From assembly GCA_026713865.1 (NCBI GenBank), contig JAPONQ010000075.1, forward strand, positions 1 through 56,910: DNA of 56,910 bases, written 5' to 3'. The position numbers and the translations under genes are program-made. The notes under the pieces were generated by a model. The model saw only the letters and a list, made by a program, of their open reading frames with translations, was not told the DNA's origin and made no database searches. Positions within the stretch are counted from its first letter, which is position 1, and the number at the start of each line of letters is the position of its first letter. Below are positions 15,424 to 25,118 of the stretch, one piece after another. The DNA comes from Chloroflexota bacterium. Lineage in GTDB: Bacteria; Chloroflexota; Dehalococcoidia; UBA2979.

Positions 15424-17240
15424 CGCAGGCCGAATCCCCCGTCCGCATTCCCGACGCCATCACGGTCAAGGATCTTGCCGACCTGCTCAGCGTCACGCCC
15501 ATCGACGTGATCAAGGAGCTGATGAAGAACGGCGTCATGGCCACCATCAACCAGGTCGTGGACTTCGACACCGCCGCCATCGTCGCGAGCGACTTCGGAT
15601 TTGCGCCCGAGGAGGCGAACGCCGCTCCGGCGCTCGTAGCGACCGCGCCGACGGCACCCGAGGAGGCGGGCGAGGAGGCGGGTGAGGGCGGCCGCGCGAC
15701 GACCTCGCGGCGCATCATCGAGGAGGATGGTCCAGACCTCCGGCCGCGTCCGCCGATCATCACCGTCCTCGGCCACGTCGACCACGGGAAGACGACCCTG
15801 CTGGATCGCATCCGCGAGGAGCAGGTGGCGGCCAGCGAGGCCGGCGGTATCACTCAGCACATCGGGGCCTACCGAACGACCGCGCCCGACGGGCGGCCGA
15901 TCACCTTCATCGACACCCCGGGGCATGAGGCCTTCACGCAGATGCGCGCGCGCGGCGCGCAGGTCACCGACGTCGCCATCGTCGTCGTCGCCGCCGATGA
16001 CGGGGTCATGCCGCAGACGCGCGAGGCGATAGACCACGTGCGCGCCGCTGGCGTCCCGCTCGTCGTCGCCATCAACAAGATCGACACCGGAAACGCGAAT
16101 CCGGACCGCGTGAAGCAGCAGCTGATGGAGGTCGGGCTCGTCCCGGAGGAGTTCGGAGGAGAACAGGTGGTGGTGCCGATCTCCGCGCAGACGGGCGAGG
16201 GCATCGCGACGCTGGTTGAGAACGTGCAGCTCGTCGCCGATCTGCAGGAGCTCGCCGCCAGCCCGGAGCGCGCGGCGACGGGGATCGTGCTCGAGGCCGC
16301 AACCGACCCCCACCGGGGCGTCGTTGCTACCGTCCTGGTCCAGACGGGTACGCTCCATGTCGGCGACGCGATCCTCGCCGGTTACGCCCACGGACGCGTC
16401 AAGGCGATGACCGACGAGCGGGGCGAGCGCCTCCGGGAAGCAGGGCCCTCGGTGCCGGCGGCCGTGCTCGGGCTCTCCGAGGTGCCGCCCGCCGGGGAGC
16501 GCACGGTCGTGGTAGCGAGCGACCGCGCGGCCCGCCGCCTCGCCGAGGAGCGCCGGCGGGCCGCGGAGGCCGGAGGCGAGAGCGCGGGGGCCGTCTCGCT
16601 CGACACCCTCTTCGGCGAGATTCACAGCGGCAACGTCCGCGACTTCAACGTGGTGCTGAAGACCGACGTGCAGGGCTCGGTGGAGCCGCTCGTGCGCTCG
16701 CTCGAGGAACTCGCGGTCGACGAGGTCAACGTCAAGGTGATCCACGCCGCGGCCGGCTCCATCAACGAGTCCGACGTGAACCTCGCCGTTGCCTCACAGG
16801 GCGTCATCCTCGGCTTCAACACGCGCCCGGAGCTGGGGGCGCGCCGCCTGGCAACGCAGGAGGGCGTGGAGATCCGGCTCTACGACGTCATCTACCAGAT
16901 GCTGGACGACGTCCGCCTGGCGGTTTCCGGCCTGCTGGAGCCGATCTTCGAGGAACGACAGGACGCCGTCGTCGAGGTACGCGCCGTCTTCCGTCGCGGG
17001 AGGCGCAACGCCATCGCCGGCTGCTATGTGCGAGACGGAGCGGTCCGCCGCGGATCGAAGGCGCGGGTGCTGCGTCGCGGCGAGCAGCTGCACGAGGGCG
17101 AGATCGACTCGCTGCGTCGCGTCGACGACGACGCTCGCGAGGTCACCGCCGGCTTCGAGTGCGGGATCATGATCGGCGGCTTCACCGACTTCGAGGAGGG
17201 CGACGAAATCGTCACCTACCACCTGGAGCAGACACGCTGA
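15420..17240 (+). CDS. infB: Translation initiation factor IF-2, 606 aa
   Basis: IF-2 is the GTPase that delivers fMet-tRNA to the 30S subunit and promotes subunit joining. An IF2_N-like domain (about 10-60, ITVKDLADLLSV) is followed by a short acidic linker, then the G domain with G1 GHVDHGKTT (118-126), G3 DTPGHE and G4 NKID, and domains II-IV to the C-terminus. The protein is short because the long variable N-terminal region of many IF-2s is missing. ATG 15420 overlaps the ylxR stop by four bases; GGGAG lies upstream. Confidence 0.96.
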   Translation: MTQAESPVRIPDAITVKDLADLLSVTPIDVIKELMKNGVMATINQVVDFDTAAIVASDFGFAPEEANAAPALVATAPTAPEEAGEEAGEGGRATTSRRIIEEDGPDLRPRPPIITVLGHVDHGKTTLLDRIREEQVAASEAGGITQHIGAYRTTAPDGRPITFIDTPGHEAFTQMRARGAQVTDVAIVVVAADDGVMPQTREAIDHVRAAGVPLVVAINKIDTGNANPDRVKQQLMEVGLVPEEFGGEQVVVPISAQTGEGIATLVENVQLVADLQELAASPERAATGIVLEAATDPHRGVVATVLVQTGTLHVGDAILAGYAHGRVKAMTDERGERLREAGPSVPAAVLGLSEVPPAGERTVVVASDRAARRLAEERRRAAEAGGESAGAVSLDTLFGEIHSGNVRDFNVVLKTDVQGSVEPLVRSLEELAVDEVNVKVIHAAAGSINESDVNLAVASQGVILGFNTRPELGARRLATQEGVEIRLYDVIYQMLDDVRLAVSGLLEPIFEERQDAVVEVRAVFRRGRRNAIAGCYVRDGAVRRGSKARVLRRGEQLHEGEIDSLRRVDDDAREVTAGFECGIMIGGFTDFEEGDEIVTYHLEQTR

Positions 17241-17331
17241 TCGCGGCGCGGCTCGAAGCCCCGCCCGATCGCACCACAGACGTCGGAGCGCACGCGTCCC
17301 GGCGACGCGTCAGAGTCTGGCAGGTGAGGCG

Positions 17332-17754
17332 ATGAGCCGCCGGACGGAGAAGCTCGCCGACCTCGTGCAGTCGACGCTCGCCGAGCTGATCCAGCGTCGC
17401 CTCAAGGACCCGGCCCTGGACGGCGGCCTGGTATCGCTGACGCGCGTGGAGGTGGCGCCCGACCTCGCCACCGCGCGCGTCTACGTCTCGGTGCTGAGCC
17501 TCGGCGACGGCGGCGAGGTCGACACGAGACTGCGCGAGGAGGGGATCCTGGCGGCGCTCGGCCGCGCAGGACCGCTCCTGACCCGCGAGCTGGCACGCGA
17601 GCTTCGAGTCCGCCGCGTGCCGCGCCTGCGCTTTCTCGCGGATCACTCCATCGGCGAGGGGAGCCGGGTCACGGCCCTGATGCGCGAGCTGGCGCACGGC
17701 GCGCCGCACGGCGCGGGTGCGAACGAACACGAGACCGATCAACCGTCCCCGTGA
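17332..17754 (+). CDS. rbfA: Ribosome-binding factor A, 140 aa
   Basis: RbfA is a KH-fold factor that assists late 30S maturation and 16S 5'-end processing. The sequence shows the N-terminal helix (RRTEKLADLVQSTLAELIQRR), the VSLTRVEVAPDLATARVYVSV strand pair and RVRRVPRLRFLADHSIGEGSR. The C-terminal 25 residues are a low-complexity tail. ATG 17332. It overlaps truB by four bases (GTGA). Confidence 0.93.
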   Translation: MSRRTEKLADLVQSTLAELIQRRLKDPALDGGLVSLTRVEVAPDLATARVYVSVLSLGDGGEVDTRLREEGILAALGRAGPLLTRELARELRVRRVPRLRFLADHSIGEGSRVTALMRELAHGAPHGAGANEHETDQPSP

Positions 17755-18752
17755 CGGGGCGGGGCGCTGACGCGGGGCGACCGAGCATGCGGGGCTTCCT
17801 CAACATCGACAAGCCCGCAGGGCATAGCTCCTTCGACGTCGTCCGTGCCGTCCGCCGCGCGGCCGGCATCCGGCGCGTGGGCCACGCCGGGACGCTCGAC
17901 CCCGCTGCCACCGGCGTGCTACCGGTCGCGCTCGGGGAAGCGACCCGCCTCGTCGAGGAGGTGCTGGGGGCGCCCAAGCGCTACCACGCCTCCATCGAGC
18001 TCGGAGCCGAGACCGACACCGACGACGGCGAGGGCGAGGTCGTCGCCCGGGGTGACGCCACTGCCATCACCCGCGAACAGGTGGAGCGGGGGCTCGGCCC
18101 CTTTCGCGGGGAGCAGTGGCAACGACCCCCCGCCTACTCGGCGGTGAAGCGGGGCGGCGTCCCCGCCTACCGGGCGGCCCGCTCGGGAGCGCCGCTCGAC
18201 CTCGAGGAGCGAGAAGTCGTCACCTACGCCGTCGATCTTCTCGGCTTCGAGCGGGCGACGGGCGAGGCGCCGCTCGTGACGCTCGAGGTGGAGTGCGGGC
18301 GCGGCTACTATCTGCGCTCCCTCGCACGCGACCTCGGGCGTGCCCTCGGGTGCCGCGCACACCTCCGCGCGCTCAAACGCCTCGGCGTCGGGCCCTTCCG
18401 GGCTGAGGAGTCGGTACCTCTCGACGTCGCGGTGGAGCGGCTCCGGGCGGACGATGTCGAGACGCTGGTGCACGCTCCCGACGCCGTGCTGACCAGCTGG
18501 CCCGCCCTGATCGTCGCCGACGAAGCGGTCGCGGAGTTGAGGGTCGGGCGCGACATTCGCACGAGGCGCCACTGGCCGCACCGCGTCGCGCCCCGCGGCC
18601 GGAGGGCGCGATGCTACGGACCCGACGGACACCTCGTCGCTCTGCTCGTGGCAACGGGGATCCCCGACGTCTGGCACCCCTACCGCGTGCTGCCGGCCAG
18701 CCAGCGCGGGGAGGGCGCCGCGGCGGCGAGCGGCGGCGGAGCGAGCGGGTGA
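17751..18752 (+). CDS. truB: tRNA pseudouridine(55) synthase TruB, 333 aa
   Basis: TruB isomerises U55 in the T-loop of tRNAs. The catalytic loop HAGTLDPAATGVL carries the nucleophilic Asp (residue 50 from the GTG start). The RYHASIELGAETDTDDGEG, RPPAYSAVKRGGVPAY and VECGRGYYLRSLARDLG motifs are all present. GTG 17751 overlaps the rbfA stop; an internal ATG at 17787 gives MRGFLNIDKPAG, where many homologues start, and is equally plausible. The C-terminus ends in a Gly/Ala/Ser-rich tail. Confidence 0.95.
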   Translation: MTGRGADAGRPSMRGFLNIDKPAGHSSFDVVRAVRRAAGIRRVGHAGTLDPAATGVLPVALGEATRLVEEVLGAPKRYHASIELGAETDTDDGEGEVVARGDATAITREQVERGLGPFRGEQWQRPPAYSAVKRGGVPAYRAARSGAPLDLEEREVVTYAVDLLGFERATGEAPLVTLEVECGRGYYLRSLARDLGRALGCRAHLRALKRLGVGPFRAEESVPLDVAVERLRADDVETLVHAPDAVLTSWPALIVADEAVAELRVGRDIRTRRHWPHRVAPRGRRARCYGPDGHLVALLVATGIPDVWHPYRVLPASQRGEGAAAASGGGASG

Positions 18753-18789
18753 TCGGCGGGGAGGGGTCTCGCGATCGCCGGCGCTGTCG

Positions 18790-18818
18790 TTGACACCCAC
18801 CGGGCTACCCATTAGGAG
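18790..18818 (+). promoter_or_regulatory. Promoter of the DUF5679 gene
   Basis: A perfect -35 (TTGACA, 18790-18795), a 17-base spacer and TAGGAG (18813-18818) as a -10, similar to the TAGGAT of the nusA promoter. About 80 bases lie between this and the ATG at 18899. Confidence 0.6.
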
Positions 18819-18898
18819 TAGCAGGTGCCCGCCGGGGGGCGGGCGGGCGATACCCGAGCGCCGAGCACGCGCCGGGAGGCTTCGGCCGGAGGAGGACG

Positions 18899-19045
18899 AT
18901 GGAAGCGTACTGCCTGAAGTGCCGTGAGAAGCGCGAGATGAGCAACGCCTCGTCCATCACCATGAAGAACGGCCGTCCCGCCGTGCAGGGCACCTGCCCG
19001 ACCTGCGCGACGAAGATGTTCAAGATCCAGAAGGCGCAAGCCTAG
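18899..19045 (+). CDS. DUF5679 zinc-ribbon protein, 48 aa
   Basis: MEAYCLKCREKREMSN begins the protein, with C-x-x-C pairs at residues 5/8 and 33/36 suited to one zinc ion. The middle (ITMKNGRPAVQGTCPTCATK) matches the DUF5679 pattern. GGAGGA precedes the ATG. Function unknown; a role in nucleic-acid or ribosome binding is a reasonable guess because of size and basic charge. It has its own strong promoter. Confidence 0.85.
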   Translation: MEAYCLKCREKREMSNASSITMKNGRPAVQGTCPTCATKMFKIQKAQA

Positions 19046-19980
19046 CGGTCCCCGACGCCTGACCCGCGAGCGGGGCGACCGACCTCAGCCGTCGTCCCGC
19101 CCCGGCGGGCACGCAAGGCGAGCTCCAAGAAGGCATCACGCCGGGGGTGGGACGGCGCGTCGGCGCGCCGCACGCCCACGAGCACGCGCTCCGCGATCGG
19201 TTGACCGCGCGGGAGTGCGTCGGCCCCCCGCTCGACGACTGGGGGCGGCAGGACGCTCCATCCGAGGCCGAGTGCGACCATCTGCCGCAGGACCTCCGGA
19301 TTGTGGCTCTCCAGCGTGACCCGCGGCTTGATGCCGAGCGCGGCCAGCCCCGCGTCGATGAGGCCGCGCGTGCGCTGGCCCCTCGGGTAGAGAGCCCAGT
19401 CGGAGTCGGCCGGATCGCCTGGCGACCCCCGCGGAGCGTAGAGGCAGAGCGGCTCCCGCTCGACCTCCACGCCCCAGAGGTCGCTGTCCGCCGGGCCGAC
19501 CACGAACGCGAGATCCAGATCGAAGTGGCGCAACCGATCGAGCAGGGCGCCGCTCGTGTCGACGCTGAGCCTGAGATCGACGCCGGGGAACCGTGTCCCG
19601 AAGTCGCGCACGACGCCGGGGAGCACGTAGAGGCTCGCGGCATCGATCATGCCCACACGCAGCGTCCCGCGCTCCCCTCGCGCGCGCTCTCCGAGCTGCT
19701 CCCGGAGAGCCTCCACCTGCGCCGCCACCCGCTCCGCGAAGGCCAGGACGTCCTCCCCCTCCCCGGTCAGGCGGCGTCCACGGCCGTCGCGCTCGACGAG
19801 CCGGACCCCCACGCGGCGCTCCAGGCTCGCCAGCGAGCGGGAGAGGGAAGGCTGGCTCACCCCGAGCCTCGCCGCGGCCGGCGTCACCCCGCCCGAGCGG
19901 GCGATCTCCCGCAGATACGAGAGCTGACGCAGCCGCACGTCGAGCAGCGATGCCTGGTCGCCGGAGCGGTGGTCGGACAC
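19042..19980 (-). CDS. LysR-type transcriptional regulator, 312 aa
   Basis: The N-terminal winged helix-turn-helix is clear (about 16-75: LSYLREIARSGGVTPAAARLGVSQPSLSRSLASLERRVGVRL), followed by a linker helix and a type-2 periplasmic-binding-like effector domain (LRVGMIDAASLYVLPGVVRDF onwards). The start is GTG 19980. It diverges from ino1 with a 140-base intergenic region that is more AT-rich than its surroundings, the usual position for LysR operator sites. It may therefore regulate the ino1 operon or itself. The effector is unknown. Confidence 0.9.
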   Translation of the reverse strand: MSDHRSGDQASLLDVRLRQLSYLREIARSGGVTPAAARLGVSQPSLSRSLASLERRVGVRLVERDGRGRRLTGEGEDVLAFAERVAAQVEALREQLGERARGERGTLRVGMIDAASLYVLPGVVRDFGTRFPGVDLRLSVDTSGALLDRLRHFDLDLAFVVGPADSDLWGVEVEREPLCLYAPRGSPGDPADSDWALYPRGQRTRGLIDAGLAALGIKPRVTLESHNPEVLRQMVALGLGWSVLPPPVVERGADALPRGQPIAERVLVGVRRADAPSHPRRDAFLELALRARRGGTTAEVGRPARGSGVGDR

Positions 19981-20120
19981 GGTCGCATCCTTCTTGCATG
20001 CCCATTACCTATGTTTCACACACGTTACATGTATTTGTCGTATCGCGGGGCTTCGACTACCGTTCCGCGCGACGACGACCGCCGGCACGGCAGCGGTCAT
20101 AGAGAACGGAGAGCGAGCCA

Positions 20121-21239
20121 ATGGACAGCGAAATCAGGGTCGCCATCATCGGCGTGGGCAACTGCGCCTCGTCGCTGGTGCAGGGCATCGAGTACTACAG
20201 CGACGCGGAGGACGGGCAGTCGATACCGGGCCTCATGCACCCCGTTCTCGGCGGCTACCGCATCCGCGACATCCGTTTCACCGCCGCCTTCGACGTCGAC
20301 GCCAACAAGGTGGGCGCCGACCTGGCGGAGGCGATCTACGCGCCACCGAACAACACCTTTCGCTTCGCCGACGTCCCGACCACGGGCGTGCGGGTCGACC
20401 GCGGCATGACGCACGACGGTCTCGGACGCTACCTCTCCGACGTGATCCAGAAGGCACCCGGCGAGACGGCCGACATCGTCCGCATCCTGCGGGACACCGG
20501 GACCGACGTCGTGATCAACTACCTCCCGGTCGGATCGGAGTCGGCCACCAAGTGGTACGTCGAGCAGGTGTTGCAGGCGGGGTGTGCGTTCATCAACTGC
20601 ATTCCCGTCTTCATCGCGCGGCAGGACGACTGGGGGAGGCGCTTCCAGGAGCACGGGCTGCCGATCATCGGCGACGACATCAAGTCGCAGGTGGGCGCCA
20701 CGATCCTGCATCGCACCATGACCCGCCTGTTCGCCGATCGCGGCGTCCGCCTCGACCGCACCTACCAGCTCAACTTCGGCGGCAACACCGACTTCCTCAA
20801 CATGCTCGAGCGGGAGCGGCTCGAGTCGAAGAAGATCTCCAAGACGAACGCCGTCACCTCCCAGATCGACTTCGAGATGCCGGCCGGCGACGTGCACGTG
20901 GGCCCCTCCGATCACGTCCCCTGGCTGCAGGACCGCAAGTGGTGCCACATCCGGATGGAGGGCACGACCTTCGGCGACGTGCCGCTGACCGTGGAGACCA
21001 AGCTCGAGGTCTGGGACAGCCCGAACTCCGCGGGCGTCGTGATCGACGCGATCCGCTGCGCCAAGCTCGCGCTCGATCGTGGCCAGGCGGGTCCGCTGCT
21101 CGAGCCGTCCGCGTACTTCATGAAGTCCCCTCCCGTGCAGTGGCACGACGACGTCGCCCGCGACCGACTCGAGTCCTTCATCGCGGGCGAGCAGCCGGAG
21201 GGGGCGGAGGCCGCGACGACACACGGCTCGGCGGAGTAG
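20121..21239 (+). CDS. ino1: Inositol-3-phosphate synthase, 372 aa
   Basis: The enzyme converts glucose-6-phosphate to 1L-myo-inositol-3-phosphate with bound NAD. The Rossmann motif [16 protein letters not shown] is at the N-terminus. [27 protein letters not shown] and the Lys-rich [13 protein letters not shown] segment match the catalytic region of the short bacterial/archaeal class. The gene starts an operon with phospholipid enzymes, so its product probably feeds phosphatidylinositol synthesis through the CDP-alcohol transferase at 25115. Divergent LysR gene upstream. Confidence 0.95.
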   Translation: MDSEIRVAIIGVGNCASSLVQGIEYYSDAEDGQSIPGLMHPVLGGYRIRDIRFTAAFDVDANKVGADLAEAIYAPPNNTFRFADVPTTGVRVDRGMTHDGLGRYLSDVIQKAPGETADIVRILRDTGTDVVINYLPVGSESATKWYVEQVLQAGCAFINCIPVFIARQDDWGRRFQEHGLPIIGDDIKSQVGATILHRTMTRLFADRGVRLDRTYQLNFGGNTDFLNMLERERLESKKISKTNAVTSQIDFEMPAGDVHVGPSDHVPWLQDRKWCHIRMEGTTFGDVPLTVETKLEVWDSPNSAGVVIDAIRCAKLALDRGQAGPLLEPSAYFMKSPPVQWHDDVARDRLESFIAGEQPEGAEAATTHGSAE

Positions 21240-21249
21240 CGAGCGCGCC

Positions 21250-22125
21250 GTGGTCACCTACGCCGCGGTGCGGCTGGGCACGCTGCTGGCCCGGGCGCTG
21301 CCGCGGCCCGTCTCGTACGCGCTCGCGCGCGCGGGCGGCGTGCTCGCCTACTATGCGTGGCGGGGCGGCCGGCGGCGCTGCGTCGGCAACATGATGCGCG
21401 TCGCAGGTGGCGACGCGTCCGCGGCACGGCGCCTGGCGAGGCGCTCCTTTGCGAACTACGGCGCCTACCTCGTCGACTTCATCCGGCTGCTCGGCGCCCG
21501 CCCGGAGGAGGTGCGCGCCCGCTTCGACTTCGACGACTGGGACCTGCTCGCGGCCAGTCGCACGGGCAACGGTGCCGTCCTGGTCACGCCCCACTACGGC
21601 CTCTGGGACGTCGGGGCGGTCGGCCTCGCCGCGGGCGGCGTCCCGGTGACGACCGTCGCCGATCGCTTCCGCAACCCGCGCCTCGACCGCCTGATCCTGG
21701 GATCGCGCGAGCGGCTCGGCCTCACGATCGTCCCGGCCGACCGCCCCGGTCCACGCGTGCTCCGAGCGCTCCGCCGCAACGAGATCACCGCGCTGCACGT
21801 CGACATCCCCCAAGCGGAGGCGGGCGCCCGCGTCGACTTCTTCGGCGCCCCGGCGGGGGTCGCGGACGGCTTCGCGCGCCTCGCCCTTCGGGCCGGAGCC
21901 CCGGTCATCTGCGGAATGCTGCCGCGCCGCGACTCCTGGAGCGACCACGTCCGGGCCCGCATCATTCCCATCGACTTCGAACCGAGCGGGGACACCGACC
22001 GCGACGTGGCGGATCTCATGCAGGCGACCTTCCGCGTGCTGGAGACAGAGATCCGGGCTGACCCCGCGCAGTGGTACATCTTCCGCGACCTCTGGCTCGA
22101 GCCGGCCGCGGCTGCACGGCAGTAG
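21250..22125 (+). CDS. LpxL/PatA-family lysophospholipid acyltransferase, 291 aa
   Basis: TPHYGLWDVGAVG holds the H(x)4D acyltransferase motif and is followed by a positively charged groove and a VDIPQAEAGARVDFFG block, as in the HtrB/LpxL family and mycobacterial PatA. The enzyme probably acylates a mannose or inositol of a phosphatidylinositol-derived lipid at the inner face of the membrane. GTG 21250, ten bases after the ino1 stop. A weak N-terminal amphipathic helix suggests membrane association. Confidence 0.8.
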   Translation: MVTYAAVRLGTLLARALPRPVSYALARAGGVLAYYAWRGGRRRCVGNMMRVAGGDASAARRLARRSFANYGAYLVDFIRLLGARPEEVRARFDFDDWDLLAASRTGNGAVLVTPHYGLWDVGAVGLAAGGVPVTTVADRFRNPRLDRLILGSRERLGLTIVPADRPGPRVLRALRRNEITALHVDIPQAEAGARVDFFGAPAGVADGFARLALRAGAPVICGMLPRRDSWSDHVRARIIPIDFEPSGDTDRDVADLMQATFRVLETEIRADPAQWYIFRDLWLEPAAAARQ

Positions 22126-22136
22126 CGAGAGAGCCC

Positions 22137-23012
22137 GTGGTGCGCTACGTGGCGCTCTGGCTCGCGGTCAAGTCCGGCCGCTGGATCCCGGTACGAGTGC
22201 TCTACGCCGTCGCCGGCGCCGCGGCGCGCCTCGCATGGGCCACCTCTCCGGGGCTGCGATCGACCACGCGTGACCACATGCGCCACGTCCTTGGTCTCGG
22301 CGCGGCGAAACCGGCGGTGGATACCGCCGCGCGCGGTGCCGTGCGCTCCGCCGCTCTCTACTACGCCGACCTGGCGCGCTACTCCCATCTCGATCCGGCG
22401 GCCTCCTTCGCCGAGGTGGAGTCCTACGAGGGCCTGGAGCACCTCTTCCGGGCGTGGGATCGCGGCTGCGGCGTCGTGATGGTGTCGGCCCACCTCGGCA
22501 ACCCCGAGATGATCGTGCAGGCGCTCGGACCCTTCGGCATCGCGCCGATGGTGCTGACCGAGCCGCTCGCCCCCAGGCGCCTCCACGACCTGGTGCACGG
22601 CGTGCGCGGGCACACCGGCGTGTCGTTCGTGCCTGTTGACCGCGCGGGGATGCGCCGCGCGGTCGCGCATATTCGCGCCGGCGGTGCGCTCGCGATACTC
22701 GCCGACCGCGACGTGCTGGGGAGCGGGCGCTCCACCCCCTTCTTCGGGGAGCGCGCGCCCCTGCCGCACGGCGCCGTCGAGCTCGCGCGGCGAACGGGGG
22801 CCACCCTCGTCGTGGGCTTCGTCTACCGCCGGGGCGTCGCGCGCTACCGCATCGTGATCGAGCCGCCGCTGGCCATCCCGCGCACGGGAGACCGGACCGC
22901 CGACACCGTCGAGGGCATGCGCCTGCTGGTTAAGCGGCTGGAGGGCGGAATCCGGGCTGCGCCGGAGCAGTGGTTCGCGCTCACGCCCGTCTGGAATCGC
23001 ATTCCGCGCTGA
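22137..23012 (+). CDS. Second LpxL/PatA-family acyltransferase, 291 aa
   Basis: SAHLGNPEMIVQAL carries H(x)4E in the same position as H(x)4D of the preceding gene, and LADRDVLGSGRSTPFFGE matches the second conserved block. Size and layout equal the neighbour, so the two are probably paralogues acting on different positions. I chose the GTG at 22137 (a second GTG follows at 22140), 11 bases after the upstream stop; a longer frame from 22071 overlaps the neighbour and is unlikely. Confidence 0.8.
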   Translation: MVRYVALWLAVKSGRWIPVRVLYAVAGAAARLAWATSPGLRSTTRDHMRHVLGLGAAKPAVDTAARGAVRSAALYYADLARYSHLDPAASFAEVESYEGLEHLFRAWDRGCGVVMVSAHLGNPEMIVQALGPFGIAPMVLTEPLAPRRLHDLVHGVRGHTGVSFVPVDRAGMRRAVAHIRAGGALAILADRDVLGSGRSTPFFGERAPLPHGAVELARRTGATLVVGFVYRRGVARYRIVIEPPLAIPRTGDRTADTVEGMRLLVKRLEGGIRAAPEQWFALTPVWNRIPR

Positions 23013-23043
23013 AGACGGTGCCGCGGCCGTACAATGCGGCGCG

Positions 23044-23898
23044 ATGGCTGGGACCGACCCCCGCAACGAGACGCCGGGCGCGGCCCGGGGAGCTGGTGGC
23101 GCCACGCCTCCGCGGCGCTACGGACTCGCCGACCTCCAGGTCCACACCTCCGCGGGCGACGGAATGATGGATGCCCGCACCATATTCGATTACGTCGAGC
23201 ACGAGACCGAGCTCGACATCATCGCCGTCACCGACCACGACGACATCGGGGGCGCGCTCGCCGCGAGAGAGATCCACGCGCGCGGGAGCTACTGCTTCGA
23301 GCTCATGACGGGCATCGAGCTGACGACGCGCTCCGGCCACCTCCTCGCACTCGATGTCGACTCCCCGCTGAGACCCCTCCGCCCGCTCGACGAGACCGTG
23401 GGCGAGATCCACCGCCTGGGTGGGATCGCCGTCGTGCCGCACCCGTTCTCGTACCTCACGCGCTCGATCGGCGAGCGCGCCCTCCGGCGCCTGCTGGCGA
23501 CCGGCGCTCCGGAGCTTCGGCCCGACGGCATCGAACTGGCCAGCGGCTCGCTGGCGGCGCGGGTCACGGAGCGCAAGGCGCGGCGCCTGAACCGCGAGTC
23601 GTTCCGCTTGCCGGAGACGGGTGGCTCCGACGCCCACTTCCTGCCGGAGGTGGGACGGGCGGCGACTCTCTTCCTGGGGTCGACCATCGCCGAGCTGCGG
23701 TCGGCGCTCGCGGCCGGGGAGACCGAGGGCCGGCTGCTGGCACCCGTCCCCCTCTCCGCGATCGGCTGGCGGACACTCGCCCGGCAGCAGGTCCGCGGCC
23801 TCTCCGTGACGCCCCGACGCATCCTCGGGCCCCCGCTCTCGCGGGCCAGGGGGCGGCTGCGCTCGATCGGGATGCCGACGGGCGGAGGGGCGCGGTGA
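23044..23898 (+). CDS. PHP-domain phosphoesterase, 284 aa
   Basis: The four PHP metal-binding motifs are present: ADLQVHTSAGDG (about 28-39), AVTDHDDIGG, GIELTT and VVPHPF, with GGSDAHF at the end. This matches PHP phosphatases of the YciV/TrpH type, which hydrolyse small phosphate esters or nucleoside bisphosphates. Between lipid genes it may act on an inositol or glycerol phosphate; that is inference. TACAAT (23030-23035) lies 8 bases before the ATG, so the transcript may be leaderless or nearly so. Confidence 0.85.
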   Translation: MAGTDPRNETPGAARGAGGATPPRRYGLADLQVHTSAGDGMMDARTIFDYVEHETELDIIAVTDHDDIGGALAAREIHARGSYCFELMTGIELTTRSGHLLALDVDSPLRPLRPLDETVGEIHRLGGIAVVPHPFSYLTRSIGERALRRLLATGAPELRPDGIELASGSLAARVTERKARRLNRESFRLPETGGSDAHFLPEVGRAATLFLGSTIAELRSALAAGETEGRLLAPVPLSAIGWRTLARQQVRGLSVTPRRILGPPLSRARGRLRSIGMPTGGGAR

Positions 23899-25118
23899 GG
23901 ATCGCCCTCGTCTCGCCATACGACTGGCAGACACCGGGCGGCGTGAACAATCACGTCGCCCAGCTCCGGCGCGAGTTTCTCGAACGCGGGCACGAGACCC
24001 GGATCCTCGCCCCCGGCACCGCCGACCCCCACGAGGCCGGAATCACGATCGTCGGGCGCCCCAGACCGATCCCGGCCTCCGGCTCGACGGCGCGCATCTC
24101 GCTCAATCCGCGACTGGGGCAGAAGGTGCGCGCACTCCTCGCCGCCGGTCGCTACGACGTGGTCCACGTGCACGAGCCGCTGATGCCGGTGCTCCCCCTG
24201 CAGGCGCTCCGCCACGCGCGCGCCGCCAATCCCGAGACGATCACCGTGGGCACCTTCCACGCGACCAAGGACGGCGGCAACCGTCTCTACTCCTACGGCC
24301 GCAGATTGCTGAAGCGCTGGTTCCGGGAGGTCGACGGGAAGATCGCCGTCTCGCCGCCCGCGGCCAACTACGTGGGGCGTTATTTCCCGGGGTTCTACAA
24401 CATCATCCCCAACGGCATCGACGTCGGCCGCTTCCGGGACCCGTCGGTGGCGCGACGCCCCGAGCTCGACGACGGCATGTTCAACATCCTCTACGTCGGC
24501 CGGGCCGAGAAGCGCAAGGGGCTCTCCTACCTGATCCGCGCCTTCGGTACCGTGAACGCCCGCGACCCGCGCACGCGGCTGGTGGTGGTCGGACCGAACG
24601 AGCGGGCGCTCGGCCGCTACCGGGCGTCGGTGGAGCGCATGGGGCGCCGCGGCGTTCACTTCGTCGGCCGCGTTCCGCACGAGGAGCTCGCGAGCTACTA
24701 CCGCAGCGCCGACATCGTCTGCTCACCCGCCGTCGGCCATGAGTCGCAGGGCTACGTCCTGCTCGAGGCGATGGCGTCGGGCGTGCCGGTCGTCGCCTCC
24801 AACATCGAGGGTTACGCCTCCGTCGTCACCCACCGCCGCGACGGACTGCTCGTACGTCCGAAGGATCCCTTCGCTCTCGCGGATGCGCTGAGCGCGCTCG
24901 TCAGCGACCCGCTGCAGCGCCGGCGACTGGCGGCGGCCGGAGCGCACCGCGTCGAGGAGTACTCCTGGCCCCACGTGACCGAGCGTCTTCTCGCCTACTA
25001 CGAACGGCTACGCGACTCGCGGGGGATCCCCGCCAGGCGCCCCGCCGACTCCATGCGCGCCGCCCCGGAGGACGCCGGCCGCACGCCCCCGCCCCGCCGC
25101 GCCGCCGCCGGTCGATGA
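23895..25118 (+). CDS. PimA-like GT4 glycosyltransferase, 407 aa
   Basis: The start MRIALVSPYDWQTPGGVNNHV is characteristic of GT-B enzymes of the GT4/PimA group, with the GGV loop. HVHEPLMPVLPLQAL, VGRAEKRKGLSYLIRAF and the nucleotide-sugar EX7E region (SPAVGHESQGYVLLEAMA) follow. In actinobacteria PimA mannosylates phosphatidylinositol from GDP-mannose; the neighbours here make an equivalent role likely. GTG 23895 overlaps the PHP stop by four bases, and the stop overlaps the next gene the same way. Confidence 0.85.
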   Translation: MRIALVSPYDWQTPGGVNNHVAQLRREFLERGHETRILAPGTADPHEAGITIVGRPRPIPASGSTARISLNPRLGQKVRALLAAGRYDVVHVHEPLMPVLPLQALRHARAANPETITVGTFHATKDGGNRLYSYGRRLLKRWFREVDGKIAVSPPAANYVGRYFPGFYNIIPNGIDVGRFRDPSVARRPELDDGMFNILYVGRAEKRKGLSYLIRAFGTVNARDPRTRLVVVGPNERALGRYRASVERMGRRGVHFVGRVPHEELASYYRSADIVCSPAVGHESQGYVLLEAMASGVPVVASNIEGYASVVTHRRDGLLVRPKDPFALADALSALVSDPLQRRRLAAAGAHRVEEYSWPHVTERLLAYYERLRDSRGIPARRPADSMRAAPEDAGRTPPPRRAAAGR